Origin: Hyphomicrobiales bacterium
GTDB lineage: Bacteria > Pseudomonadota > Alphaproteobacteria > Rhizobiales > Rhizobiaceae
DNA length: 64,000 nucleotides
Direction of reading: 5' to 3'
Assembly (NCBI GenBank): GCA_900469475.1
Contig: UBXG01000001.1
Location: 158,319 to 222,318 of the forward strand
The notes beneath the pieces are model-generated. The model saw only the letters and a program-made list of their open reading frames with translations, was not told where the DNA came from and made no database searches. Positions 1 through 8,416 of the stretch are shown piece by piece. A program made the position numbers and the translations under genes. The stretch's first letter is position 1. The number at the start of each line of letters is the position of its first letter.

Positions 1-2
1 GC

Positions 3-959
3 AGCATGACACTCGGTCAAGTCATGCAGGCTGCCTCTGCCTTCGCCATCGTTCAGAGCGCATTCGGATGGCTGGTCGACAATTATCCGCGCCTTGCCGA
101 CTGGAATGCCTCGGCGCATCGTGTCGCCTCGCTTATGACCTCGCTTGATGGGCTCGAGCGCGCCGAAAAGAACGATACGCTCGGACGGATCAAGCATGGA
201 GAAACCGAAGACGAGACGATGTTATCGCTCAAAGATCTCTCCGTGACGCTCGACGACGGCACGTCCGTAGTCAAGGAAACGGAGGTGGAAATCGATCCGG
301 GGGAACGCGTCTTGGTCGCCGGCGAATCCGGTTCGGGCAAAAGCACGCTGATACGGGCAATTTCCGGTCTGTGGCCTTGGGGTCATGGCGGCGTCAACGT
401 CCACCCCGATAGCCGGTTGTTCATGTTGCCGCAGCGGCCTTACATCCCATCGGGCACACTTCGCCGCGCCGTCGCCTATCCCCGCGCGGCCGACGACTGG
501 ACGCCGGACGAAATCAAGGCCGCCCTTGAAAAGGTTGGTCTCGACTATCTCAACGAAAAGATCGAGGAGGACGCACCCTGGGATCAGACGTTGTCAGGCG
601 GCGAAAAGCAGAGGCTCGCCTTCGCGCGTCTTCTGCTGCACGATCCCGATATCATCGTGCTGGACGAGGCAACCTCAGCCCTTGATGAGAAGAGCCAGGA
701 TAAGATGATGGAGATGATCATTCGCGAATTGCCGAAGGTCACCATTATCAGCGTCGCGCACAGGGCTGAGCTGGAAGCCTTCCACAGCCGCAAGATTACC
801 CTGGAACGCCGCCAAGGTGGCGCAAGGCTGGTCAGCGACATCGAACTCACTCACCGCCATAGAAAAGGGAACCTGATTTTGCGCCTCTTGGACGATCGAA
901 GACCCATATTCAAAGATAATTCGACCTCGGATCAGGGCGCACGATCCCCGCGCCGATAG
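3..959 (+). CDS. SbmA/BacA/YddA-like ABC transporter, C-terminal part (5' truncated by window)
   Basis: The reading frame is open to the left edge, so only the C-terminal part of an ABC transporter is present. The first 60 or so residues resemble the last membrane/linker portion of the SbmA/BacA-YddA type (ABC-D like half-transporters). A nucleotide-binding domain follows, with Walker A GESGSGKST, signature LSGGEKQR and Walker B DIIVLDEATSALDE, and an H-loop histidine in SVAHR. Members are inner-membrane transporters, and some move peptides or very-long-chain lipids; the substrate here cannot be told. After the ATPase domain there is a charged tail of about 50 residues that I do not recognise. 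The next gene is 150 bp downstream on the same strand and looks unrelated. Confidence 0.85.
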   Translation, partial: SMTLGQVMQAASAFAIVQSAFGWLVDNYPRLADWNASAHRVASLMTSLDGLERAEKNDTLGRIKHGETEDETMLSLKDLSVTLDDGTSVVKETEVEIDPGERVLVAGESGSGKSTLIRAISGLWPWGHGGVNVHPDSRLFMLPQRPYIPSGTLRRAVAYPRAADDWTPDEIKAALEKVGLDYLNEKIEEDAPWDQTLSGGEKQRLAFARLLLHDPDIIVLDEATSALDEKSQDKMMEMIIRELPKVTIISVAHRAELEAFHSRKITLERRQGGARLVSDIELTHRHRKGNLILRLLDDRRPIFKDNSTSDQGARSPRR

Positions 960-1108
960 CGGTTAGTGCGATTGCCGCGCACGCTTCGAGCGCGCGCAAA
1001 GTGAAGCAAAAGCAAATGCACCACGTCTGCGCCATTCGACATTGAGATGTATTCCCTTATGCTGGAACGTGACATACTCAACGATTAGATGCAGTTGGAG
1101 CATATTCG

Positions 1109-1909
1109 ATGCAACGAGAAGCGATCTGGTCGCTGGTCTTGCTTGTTCTTCTTGTCCTGAGCGCTTTCGTCGGCTCGATACTGCGCACTAACTTGCCTGC
1201 GCCGCATCGCGGCAACGAGACAATGGACTTTCTTCGGGTGGTAACCGCACTGCTCGTGACTTTTGCAGCCCTTGTCATGAGTTTGTTGCTGGCATCGGAA
1301 CTCAATGCCTTCACCGCCGCCTCCCACGATCGCAATCGTTATGCCGCGGGTCTCGCCGAGATGGACGGTTGCCTGAAAAATTACGGCTCGACCCTCGACA
1401 ATGAGAGGCAGCTATTGCGCAGCTATACCGCTGCCGTCATTGCCAGCACCTGGCCCGATGAAGCGCCTCCGCAGGGCGAGAAATATCCCGACATCTCGGA
1501 CTTGCCTTTGACCGGCGAGGCGCCGGCCCTTGGATCGATGTTGAATAATGTCGGGCTCAACATTGATCGCCTGCAGCCCGCCGACCCCTTGCATCAGGCC
1601 CTTGCGACCCGCTGCAGCCAGCTTTTCAGCAATGTCATGGCCGCGCGATGGACCGTCATCGAAGATGCACATGGCTCGCTTTCCGCGCCATTTCTTGGCG
1701 TTCTCATCTTCTGGCTTATGCTGGTATTTTTGAGTTTCGGGCTTCAGGCTCCCAAAAACCCACTCGCCGGCGCGATTGTCCTTGTGGCCATCATCTCGGT
1801 CGCAAGCGTCATGTTCGTAATCCTGGATCTCGACCTCCCCTATGGCGGCTTTTTCGGTATTTCGAGCACATCGATGCGACACGCGCTGACCGACATGCAG
1901 CGCAACTAA
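1109..1909 (+). CDS. bestrophin-like (DUF4239-type) membrane protein
   Basis: A 266-residue integral membrane protein. One hydrophobic helix is at the N-terminus (about residues 7-25), a second lies at about 42-62, a soluble mid-region of about 120 residues follows, and two helices near the C-terminus lead to the ending LPYGGFFGISSTSMRHAL. That ending and layout are typical of the DUF4239 bestrophin-like family, whose function is unknown; a channel-like role is inferred only from the family name. The start has a purine-rich ribosome site (TTGGAG) about 8 bases upstream. It stands alone, with no operon partner. Confidence 0.75.
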   Translation: MQREAIWSLVLLVLLVLSAFVGSILRTNLPAPHRGNETMDFLRVVTALLVTFAALVMSLLLASELNAFTAASHDRNRYAAGLAEMDGCLKNYGSTLDNERQLLRSYTAAVIASTWPDEAPPQGEKYPDISDLPLTGEAPALGSMLNNVGLNIDRLQPADPLHQALATRCSQLFSNVMAARWTVIEDAHGSLSAPFLGVLIFWLMLVFLSFGLQAPKNPLAGAIVLVAIISVASVMFVILDLDLPYGGFFGISSTSMRHALTDMQRN

Positions 1910-2043
1910 AAATCGCAGTCTTGCATATATGTGGATCGTAGCGCTCCTGCGATGACCTCCCCTGGAGCAACACCCGCAGTCGCTTCACCTTCTGCTCATT
2001 TGCTGACATGATGGAAGGAGCTGTTTGCTGTCGTGGGCTTATC

Positions 2044-2370
2044 ATGAACGGATCAACACCGGAAGAAAGCAGGATGCGCGCGCCGGCAGGCTCGGTTACC
2101 GGGCTTTGCTCGGCATCGGCAACCATGTTCGCAGTTGGGATGGCGTTCCTTGGCTACTGGGGCGTTTATGAGCAAGGGCGCTGGCATGTCTCGGATTATT
2201 TTGTGGTGGCCCTGGCACTCAGCGGCTTTGCGGCGCTGGGTTCCGTTCCTTGGATCGTAACAACGCCAGTGGCGCGCGAGGATGAAGAAAAGGTGGTCGG
2301 TGCGCGGCGAGCGCTGGCGCTTGGAATTGCCTTGCTCTGGCTGTCGGTCTGTATCGCGGTATTTGCCTGA
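2044..2370 (+). CDS. small hypothetical membrane protein
   Basis: About 108 residues from the chosen ATG; an in-frame ATG at 2008 would add 12 residues. It has three hydrophobic stretches (about residues 17-37, 47-68 and 88-107) separated by short charged loops, so it is probably a three-helix inner-membrane protein. I do not recognise a family. The ribosome site is unremarkable. It lies between the bestrophin-like gene and an SDR gene on the same strand, 96 bp before the latter, and need not share a transcript. Confidence 0.5.
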   Translation: MNGSTPEESRMRAPAGSVTGLCSASATMFAVGMAFLGYWGVYEQGRWHVSDYFVVALALSGFAALGSVPWIVTTPVAREDEEKVVGARRALALGIALLWLSVCIAVFA

Positions 2371-2466
2371 AAGTCCTGAATGCCCTTGTGGCAGCCACGG
2401 TTTAACGCCCGGCGCGCTCAGGCGTTCTACACATTCCACCCCTGACGTTTTCATTGGAGAAGCATC

Positions 2467-3258
2467 ATGAATCTCGAACTCGACGGCAAATTAGCTCTGG
2501 TCACCGGCAGCACCGCCGGCATCGGTCACGCAATCGCGGCAACTCTCTTGCGCGAGGGTGCCCACGTTATTGTCAATGGGCGGACCCAAGAAGCGGTCGA
2601 TCGTGCGGTTGCCGAACTTGCTGCGATTGGAAGCGGCCGCGTGGAGGGATTTGCCGGCGATCTCGCAACCGAGCAGGCCGCAGATGAAATCGTAAGGCGC
2701 TTTCCGAATGTCGAGATCCTCGTCAACAACCTTGGGATATTCGAACCCAAGCCGTTCGAAGAGATCCCGGACGCTGACTGGCGTCGGTTCTTCGATGTCA
2801 ACGTGATTTCTGGCGTTCGTCTCGCCCGCCTTTATCTGCCCTCGATGCGCCAGCGTAACTGGGGTCGCATCATCTTCATCTCGAGCGAAAGCGGCGTGCA
2901 TATTCCGGCCGAGATGGTGCATTACGGCGTGACCAAGACGGCCCAGATTGCAGTGGCGCGCGGTATTGCGGAATCCGTTGCGGGCACCGGAATCACGGTC
3001 AACAGCGTCTTGCCAGGCCCAACGAAATCGCGCGGCGTCGTCGATTTCGTCGCCGCGCTGCCCGGCTCGGAAGGAAAGACTTTCGCGCAATTCGAGACCG
3101 AATTCTTCGAGAAAATCCGGCCAACTTCCCTGATCAAACGCTTCACGCAGCCTGAGGAAATCGCGACCATGGTCGCCTATGTCGCAAGCCCCCTGTCTTC
3201 GGCTACCAATGGTGCAGCGCTTCGGGTCGATGGCGGAGTGGTAAAGAGCGCGTTCTGA
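2467..3258 (+). CDS. SDR family NAD(P)-dependent oxidoreductase
   Basis: A 263-residue classical short-chain dehydrogenase/reductase. It has the Rossmann glycine motif TGSTAGIG at residues 13-20, the NNLG motif, the catalytic YxxxK pair at Tyr153 and Lys157 (YGVTK), and the upstream serine in FISSESG. It ends with a usual SDR tail (GAALRVDGGVVKSAF). A Shine-Dalgarno-like GGAGA lies 8 bases before the ATG. Such enzymes reduce ketones or oxidise alcohols in the cytosol, and the substrate is not predictable here. A Crp/Fnr-type regulator follows on the same strand. Confidence 0.9.
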   Translation: MNLELDGKLALVTGSTAGIGHAIAATLLREGAHVIVNGRTQEAVDRAVAELAAIGSGRVEGFAGDLATEQAADEIVRRFPNVEILVNNLGIFEPKPFEEIPDADWRRFFDVNVISGVRLARLYLPSMRQRNWGRIIFISSESGVHIPAEMVHYGVTKTAQIAVARGIAESVAGTGITVNSVLPGPTKSRGVVDFVAALPGSEGKTFAQFETEFFEKIRPTSLIKRFTQPEEIATMVAYVASPLSSATNGAALRVDGGVVKSAF

Positions 3259-3402
3259 CCATCGCGACCAAACGAACGAACTCCGGCGGCAAGATGCGCC
3301 AAGCGCAACCTATAAATGTCGCCGGACGCCACCAGATTACTCTTTTCCCACGGCGATGAGATGGGCCAGATTAAAATCATCGCCGACTCGCGGATTGAGC
3401 TC

Positions 3403-4002
3403 ATGAACACAGACGCATTCTTCACCAAAATCCGGACCTACACCCCTCTGTCAGAAAAAGCCGAGCTCGCCTGGTCATCACTCCTGCGGCCGAGACAGTA
3501 TCGTAAGGAGGAGCCCTTCATTCGGGCGGGCGACGTACCGACGACCTATGCCTTCGTCGTTAAAGGCCTGCTATGTCAGCGCTACGTCGGCCGCGACGGC
3601 AACATGATTATTAAATGCTTCTTTCCTGAGAACCGCATTGCCTCTTCGGTCAGCGCGACCCTGCTCGGTGAGCCCAGCCCTTTCGCGATTACGGCGATCG
3701 AGAACACCACCGTCCTCGAATATGACTTTGCGGCTTTTAGGTTGCTCGTCAGCGACTTTGCCGACATTGCCGCCTTTTATATCCGGTACATGGAGCGCCA
3801 TTGGATTATCGACAAAGAACCGGGGGAGATTGCGTTCAGGCATGACGACGCGATGCAGCGCTATATCGATTTTATCCGCAAGGAGCCGGAACTGCATAAG
3901 CGTTTGAAGCAGCATCACATCGCCGCCTGGTTGGGCATCACTCCGGAAAGCCTCAGCCGGCTGCGAAAGACAATCGCTATCACAAGGCCAGACAGAGGCT
4001 GA
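3403..4002 (+). CDS. Crp/Fnr family transcriptional regulator
   Basis: About 199 residues from ATG 3403; the frame is open back to 3316, but the family similarity begins at MNTDAFFTKI. The N-terminal two thirds form a cyclic-nucleotide-binding-like beta roll (RAGDVPTTYAFVVKGLL ... FFPENRIASSVSATLLGEPS). The C-terminus has a short winged-helix recognition region (HIAAWLGITPESLSRLRK). No FNR-type cysteine cluster is seen, so it is probably not an oxygen-sensing iron-sulfur regulator. It may respond to a small ligand controlling the adjacent SDR; this is inferred from proximity only. Confidence 0.85.
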   Translation: MNTDAFFTKIRTYTPLSEKAELAWSSLLRPRQYRKEEPFIRAGDVPTTYAFVVKGLLCQRYVGRDGNMIIKCFFPENRIASSVSATLLGEPSPFAITAIENTTVLEYDFAAFRLLVSDFADIAAFYIRYMERHWIIDKEPGEIAFRHDDAMQRYIDFIRKEPELHKRLKQHHIAAWLGITPESLSRLRKTIAITRPDRG

Positions 4003-4152
4003 CGCGATTTCTTACCAAACATCAATTCTTTCACGGTCGGATTGCGGCATTTCTGCCGGGCAAGCAACCACCGTAACGGTCACGGCGGCATCAACCAGCG
4101 GATATCGACCGCGGGTGCGGCCCTGTCCTGCCGTGAAGAAAGGAAACCAAAA

Positions 4153-4563
4153 ATGACCAAGATGATTTTCGTGAACCTGCCGGTGACCGACCTGGCTCGG
4201 GCCAAGGCCTTCTACGAGGCTCTGGGATTTGCCAATAACGCCCAGCTCAGTGACGATAGCTCGGCCTGCATGGTGGTGAGCGAGACGATCAACGTCATGC
4301 TCCTCACTCACGAAAAGTGGCGCGGTTTCACCAGCCGCCCGATCCCGCCGGCAACCTCAAGCGAAGTGATGCTGGCTATATCCTGCGAGAGCCGTAAGGC
4401 CGTCGACCAGATGAATGATGCCGCCGCGGCACATGGCGGGCAAGCGGACATCAATCCAAAACAGGACCTCGGCTTTCTGTATAATCGCAATCTCGCCGAT
4501 CCGGACGGTCACGTCTGGGAAGCAGTATGGATGGATCCGAGCGCAATGTCCGCCGGTAACTGA
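4153..4563 (+). CDS. VOC superfamily (glyoxalase/bleomycin resistance-like) protein
   Basis: A 136-residue protein starting MTKMIFVNLPVTDLARAKAFYEALGF, the hallmark first beta-alpha unit of a vicinal oxygen chelate domain. It ends LADPDGHVWEAVWMDP, which carries the usual metal-ligand glutamate of the last strand. Small single-domain VOC proteins include glyoxalases, dioxygenases and antibiotic-binding proteins, and nothing narrows this one. The frame extends upstream to 4042, but the homologous start and the purine-rich AAGAAAGGAAACC leader favour 4153. Confidence 0.85.
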   Translation: MTKMIFVNLPVTDLARAKAFYEALGFANNAQLSDDSSACMVVSETINVMLLTHEKWRGFTSRPIPPATSSEVMLAISCESRKAVDQMNDAAAAHGGQADINPKQDLGFLYNRNLADPDGHVWEAVWMDPSAMSAGN

Positions 4564-4794
4564 AGCTCGTCAGGTCGCGCGGTAAAGCGTGGGCTCCGAG
4601 CGTACCGTTTGAATGACGAGAGCCAAATTGGGGCGCAATGCTGTCCTTCAGCGATTGCGTCCCAAATATCTGAAAAACCGGGCGAGACCTGGAAAGGACG
4701 TGCCGTCGAAGCCGACCACGCGGTTCAGATACCGGCGTACCACTTATATCCGCGGTGGGGAAATGGTGATGAATACTCGCCTTCCTTCAATTAA

Positions 4795-4811
4795 TACGCT
4801 ATGCGTAGCAT
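4795..4811. promoter_or_regulatory. nested dyads abutting the MarR start codon
   Basis: TACGC-TAT-GCGTA is a perfect dyad at 4795-4807, and ATGC-GTA-GCAT is an overlapping perfect dyad at 4801-4811. Both end directly at the MarR ATG. MarR proteins commonly repress themselves at such palindromes, so this is a candidate operator. No Shine-Dalgarno sequence is visible in front of the ATG, which would fit a very short or leaderless transcript. Confidence 0.45.
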
Positions 4812-5285
4812 ATGATAAATAAAGTCGATCAAGAAGCTCTCTCTCTCCTGCGCGCCGTCCTGGCGCTCGGACGGCGGCTGCGCGGCGAGCGCCCGCAAGG
4901 CGCGCAGACGCTCGCTGCTATCAGTCTTCTGGGAACGCTCGGTCGCCTTGGACCGATGCCAGCTGTGCAACTGGCGACCGAGGAACGCCTTCAGCCTCAA
5001 TCTCTGACACGGATCGTAGCCGGTCTTGAAGGCGATGGACTGATCGAACGCCGGCGAGATCCGGCTGACCAGCGAGCGTTGATCATCGCTCTGACAGAGA
5101 GGGGCAAGACGGTGCTCGCAAATGATCTGCGCGCGCGACAGGCGTGGTTGCGCGAGGCGATGTTGCGCGTGCTTTCAGAAAGCGAGCGCACGGCTTTGAT
5201 CGCGGCAACCGACATTATGCTCAAGCTCGCCTTTGATGATCAAGGCAGATTGGAGATCGATGCTCATGACGCATTGGATCGATAG
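4812..5285 (+). CDS. MarR family transcriptional regulator
   Basis: A 157-residue winged-helix regulator. The DNA-binding region (about residues 30-100) contains the typical recognition helix and wing: LQPQSLTRIVAGLEGDGLIE followed by RRRDPADQRALIIALTERG. MarR proteins are dimeric repressors that usually release DNA on binding a phenolic or other small ligand. Its 3' end overlaps the start of the GH13 glycosidase gene by about 20 bp, so the two are probably co-transcribed and translationally coupled. Candidate operator dyads lie at its start codon. Confidence 0.9.
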   Translation: MINKVDQEALSLLRAVLALGRRLRGERPQGAQTLAAISLLGTLGRLGPMPAVQLATEERLQPQSLTRIVAGLEGDGLIERRRDPADQRALIIALTERGKTVLANDLRARQAWLREAMLRVLSESERTALIAATDIMLKLAFDDQGRLEIDAHDALDR

Positions 5286-6594
5286 CGCCATATTCTGGCA
5301 CATTTATCCCCTCGGTTTCGTCGGCGCCGAGCAGAAGGCCCATGCGGGCATTCGTCATCGCCTGAACCATATCGTCGATTGGCTCGACTATGCCGTCGCG
5401 CTGGGGGCATCCGGTCTGCTGTTGGGGCCGATCTTTGCCTCATCGACACACGGCTACGACACGATCGATCATTTTCGCATCGACCCCCGCCTTGGTGACG
5501 ATTGCGATTTCGACCAGCTCATCATGGAGGCGCGACGACGTGGATTGAAAGTCATCCTTGATGGCGTTTTTAACCATGTCGGAAGGGATTTTCCGCTTTT
5601 CCGTGCCGCCATTGAGAATGGAACGGCCTCTCAGGAGGCGAGCTGGTTCCGCTTGCTCGGCGGCAAGGACGACACGGGCGGCCCTGCCTATGCGACGTTC
5701 GAGGGACATCATGCGCTGGTGGCGTTGAACCACGATTCTTCGGATGTTACCGACTATGTGACGAATGTCATGAACCACTGGCTGGACCGTGGCGCTTCAG
5801 GGTGGCGGCTTGACGCAGCCTATGCAGTATCTTGCCCATTCTGGAAAACGGTGTTGACGGATGTCCGCCAGCGCCATCCCCACGCTTACATATTCGGCGA
5901 GGTCATCCACGGCGACTACAATGGCTTTGTAACGGCGACCGGCGTCGACGCAGTGACGCAGTACGAATTGTGGAAGGCGATCTGGAGCGCGATCAATGAC
6001 TGCAACCTGTTCGAACTTCAGTGGGCGCTGGAGCGGCACAATGGGTTCCTGGAGCATTTCGTACCACTCACCTTTGTCGGCAATCATGATGTCACGCGGC
6101 TGGCGAGCCGGTTGACTGATGAACGGCACATCGCTCACGCTCTTGCCATTCTTATGACAGTCGGCGGCACGCCGGCCATCTATGCCGGTGACGAGCAAGC
6201 TTTCCGAGGCATCAAGGAAAACCGGGTTGGCGGCGATGATGCAATCCGGCCTGCCTTTCCCGCAAGGCCCGAGGAACTCGCTCCGTTTGGCTGGCCGATT
6301 TACCGGCTTCATCAGCAGCTTATTGGGGTTCGTCGCCGTCATCCCTGGCTCTTCAGAGCCAAAAGCCGAAAAATTCACCTCACCGCTCGGAAGGCCGTCT
6401 GGGCCATGGAGGCAAACAACCAGACGATCCTCGTCGCCCTTAATCTCCGTGATGGCGACGCCATTCTCCCTGCGCCGGGTGCCAAAAACGTGGTTGCTGG
6501 AACCGCTGCAGCAATAACGATTGAGCTGGATCGATCGACTTCGATCCGGTTGCCCGGATACGGCTGGGCCGTGCTTTCGACGGAGAAACAATAA
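5266..6594 (+). CDS. GH13 alpha-amylase family glycosyl hydrolase
   Basis: About 442 residues and no signal peptide, so cytoplasmic. All conserved GH13 regions are visible: DGVFNHVG (region I), GWRLDAA with nucleophile Asp183, FGEVIHG with acid/base Glu212, and FVGNHDVTRL with Asp275 (numbering from 5266). The C-terminus looks like the usual beta-domain. Family members cleave or transfer alpha-glucosidic bonds of malto-oligosaccharides, trehalose or sucrose; I cannot choose between these. GGAG at 5252-5255 serves ATG 5260 or 5266, and the frame also opens at TTG 5233. It overlaps the MarR gene, an unusual operon partner for a glycosidase. Confidence 0.88.
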   Translation: MTHWIDSAIFWHIYPLGFVGAEQKAHAGIRHRLNHIVDWLDYAVALGASGLLLGPIFASSTHGYDTIDHFRIDPRLGDDCDFDQLIMEARRRGLKVILDGVFNHVGRDFPLFRAAIENGTASQEASWFRLLGGKDDTGGPAYATFEGHHALVALNHDSSDVTDYVTNVMNHWLDRGASGWRLDAAYAVSCPFWKTVLTDVRQRHPHAYIFGEVIHGDYNGFVTATGVDAVTQYELWKAIWSAINDCNLFELQWALERHNGFLEHFVPLTFVGNHDVTRLASRLTDERHIAHALAILMTVGGTPAIYAGDEQAFRGIKENRVGGDDAIRPAFPARPEELAPFGWPIYRLHQQLIGVRRRHPWLFRAKSRKIHLTARKAVWAMEANNQTILVALNLRDGDAILPAPGAKNVVAGTAAAITIELDRSTSIRLPGYGWAVLSTEKQ

Positions 6595-6764
6595 TCATAT
6601 CGTGACAGAGCAGGTTCCGACCCTTTCGCCGAACTGGGAGAAGCGGCTTTCGCATCTCATCCACCGGCTGATCATTGTCTTGACATTGATCACTCCATTG
6701 CTCGGACACTCCCTTTCAAGCAACTTCTCGCAGAGCGCTGGAGTTCTCTTCGGGCACTGAAGCA

Positions 6765-7691
6765 TCATTTCAGAACTCGGACAACGACGCGTTGTCCAAT
6801 CGCCAAAAGGGCATCGCGTGGAACGGTGATGATGCAGTTTGCCGTACGTATATCGCTGCGTTCTCCGGGGTCTTCCGTCGATTTCGCGTGTGTCAATACT
6901 TTGGAAACTCGGCCGACACGGCCTGAAACGGTTTGTGTGGAGCGCCCTTCGGGAATGATTTCGACAGTCATGCCGGGACCGACAAGGTTGAGATATTCTT
7001 CCGGAATGTCTGCGCGCACGATTTTCGGGCCATCCGGCAAGAGGACGAACATCTCACTCATCGCCTGTGACGAAACGGCTTCGCCGGCCTTTACCGCTTG
7101 GCGTATGATGACGCCGTCGGCCGGCGCCTTGATCTCGCGCAGACTCACCTCCCGTTTGGCCATTTCGAGACGTTCCCGCGCGATATTCAGAGCCGTCGCA
7201 GCGGAGTTGGTCTCGATAGCCTGCGTCTCATAGGCGTTGCGCGCATCTTCGAGTGCCTGATCGGAAACGGCTTTGCCGACAGCGGCGCGGCGCATTCTTT
7301 CATAGGTCTTGGAAAGGTTCCTTTCCTTGATTTCGAGGAGTTTATGATGATCTTCGGCTTGGGAAACCTCCTGCTCGGCGATACGAACCGCAGCTTCCTC
7401 CTGCCTTCTGTCGAGAAAGGCAAGGACATCACCTTTGCGCACATAAGCCCCTTCCCTTGCCGGCACGTCGGCAACGATCCCGTCGCGCACGGCCGTTATT
7501 CGATAAAGGCCTCCCTCGACATCGACTGTTCCGCGCGCAGCGGCGGTGATTGCTGGCGCAATGCGTTCGGCAGCATCCAAGCTTTCGTCCGCCTTCGGGA
7601 CGCCGACGGCAGTCCATAAAATGCCCAATGTCAGGGACGAACCCAATAGGCCGGCCGCCCAAAAACGGCGTGAGCGTTTAGTTTGATCCAT
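6765..7691 (-). CDS. HlyD/DevB-type membrane fusion protein (efflux adaptor)
   Basis: A 308-residue periplasmic adaptor. An N-terminal membrane anchor (RFWAAGLLGSSLTLGILWTAVGV) leads to a lipoyl-like half (VRDGIVADVPAREGAYVRKGD), a coiled-coil hairpin rich in E/A/R, the second lipoyl half (IKAPADGVIIRQAVKAGEAV) and a beta-barrel domain. It would link the inner-membrane ABC exporter encoded upstream to the NodT-type outer-membrane factor. The start at 7691 was chosen because the anchor begins there, although the frame is open far upstream. Its start overlaps the 3' end of the ATPase gene by 14 bp. Confidence 0.88.
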   Translation of the reverse strand: MDQTKRSRRFWAAGLLGSSLTLGILWTAVGVPKADESLDAAERIAPAITAAARGTVDVEGGLYRITAVRDGIVADVPAREGAYVRKGDVLAFLDRRQEEAAVRIAEQEVSQAEDHHKLLEIKERNLSKTYERMRRAAVGKAVSDQALEDARNAYETQAIETNSAATALNIARERLEMAKREVSLREIKAPADGVIIRQAVKAGEAVSSQAMSEMFVLLPDGPKIVRADIPEEYLNLVGPGMTVEIIPEGRSTQTVSGRVGRVSKVLTHAKSTEDPGERSDIRTANCIITVPRDALLAIGQRVVVRVLK

Positions 7692-8415
7692 GCCAGTACT
7701 CTCGTGTATGGGTGTTTCGCCCGGAGGCGGGCCGTTCCTCAGGCAACAGGCGCCCGTCCTCCATCCTGAGGAGGCGATCTGCTTTCGAAAACAGACGGCT
7801 ATCGTGCGAGACGCACAGAACTGCCGTTCCCAACTGACTGGCCGTATCACGCAGGATCTCGACGATCCTCGACCCATTGCTGCTGTCGAGCGCACTCGTC
7901 GGCTCGTCTGCAAACAGGATCGCGGGCTCTTTGACGATGGCTCTCGCAATGGCAACGCGCTGCTTCTCGCCACCGGACAGATGCGAAGGCCGTAAATGCT
8001 GGCGGTGCAGCAGGCCGACACGCTCCAGCGCCGCAAGCGCCCGGGCTCGTGCCTCGGCTTCCGGAACCTTGAGGTAATCCAGCGGGACCTGAACCTGCTC
8101 GAGCGCGGAAAGTGCGGGAAACAGATTGAAGCCCTGAAAGATAAAACCGCAGCTTCTCAGGCGAAACGCATCTCTCTGCGCGTCCGTCGAGGAGGAGAGA
8201 TCGGTTTCGCCGGCGCGAAGCTGCCCGCTGTCGGGTTTGGTCATACCACCGAGCGTCGCCAGAAGCGTGCTCTTGCCGCAGCCGGAAGGGCCGCTCAGGA
8301 CAGCGAATTCACCGCGATACATCTCGACGGAAATATCGACGAGCGCGTTTGTACGAACGCCCTGGACGGTGAAGGACTTGTGGAGATTGAGAGCAGTGAT
8401 AGCAGATCGCATCAT
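7678..8415 (-). CDS. ABC exporter ATP-binding protein (MacB/LolD/DevA type)
   Basis: A 245-residue ATPase with Walker A SGPSGCGKST, Q-loop FIFQGFNLFPAL, signature LSGGEKQR, Walker B AILFADEPTSALD and H-loop CVSHD. Sequence and length match the LolD/MacB/DevA class, which powers FtsX-fold permeases rather than canonical importers. It lies 1 bp after the permease gene and overlaps the adaptor gene, so it is the third gene of a four-gene operon read from 10998 down to 6765. Confidence 0.93.
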   Translation of the reverse strand: MMRSAITALNLHKSFTVQGVRTNALVDISVEMYRGEFAVLSGPSGCGKSTLLATLGGMTKPDSGQLRAGETDLSSSTDAQRDAFRLRSCGFIFQGFNLFPALSALEQVQVPLDYLKVPEAEARARALAALERVGLLHRQHLRPSHLSGGEKQRVAIARAIVKEPAILFADEPTSALDSSNGSRIVEILRDTASQLGTAVLCVSHDSRLFSKADRLLRMEDGRLLPEERPASGRNTHTREYWHGSN

Positions 8416-8416
8416 A

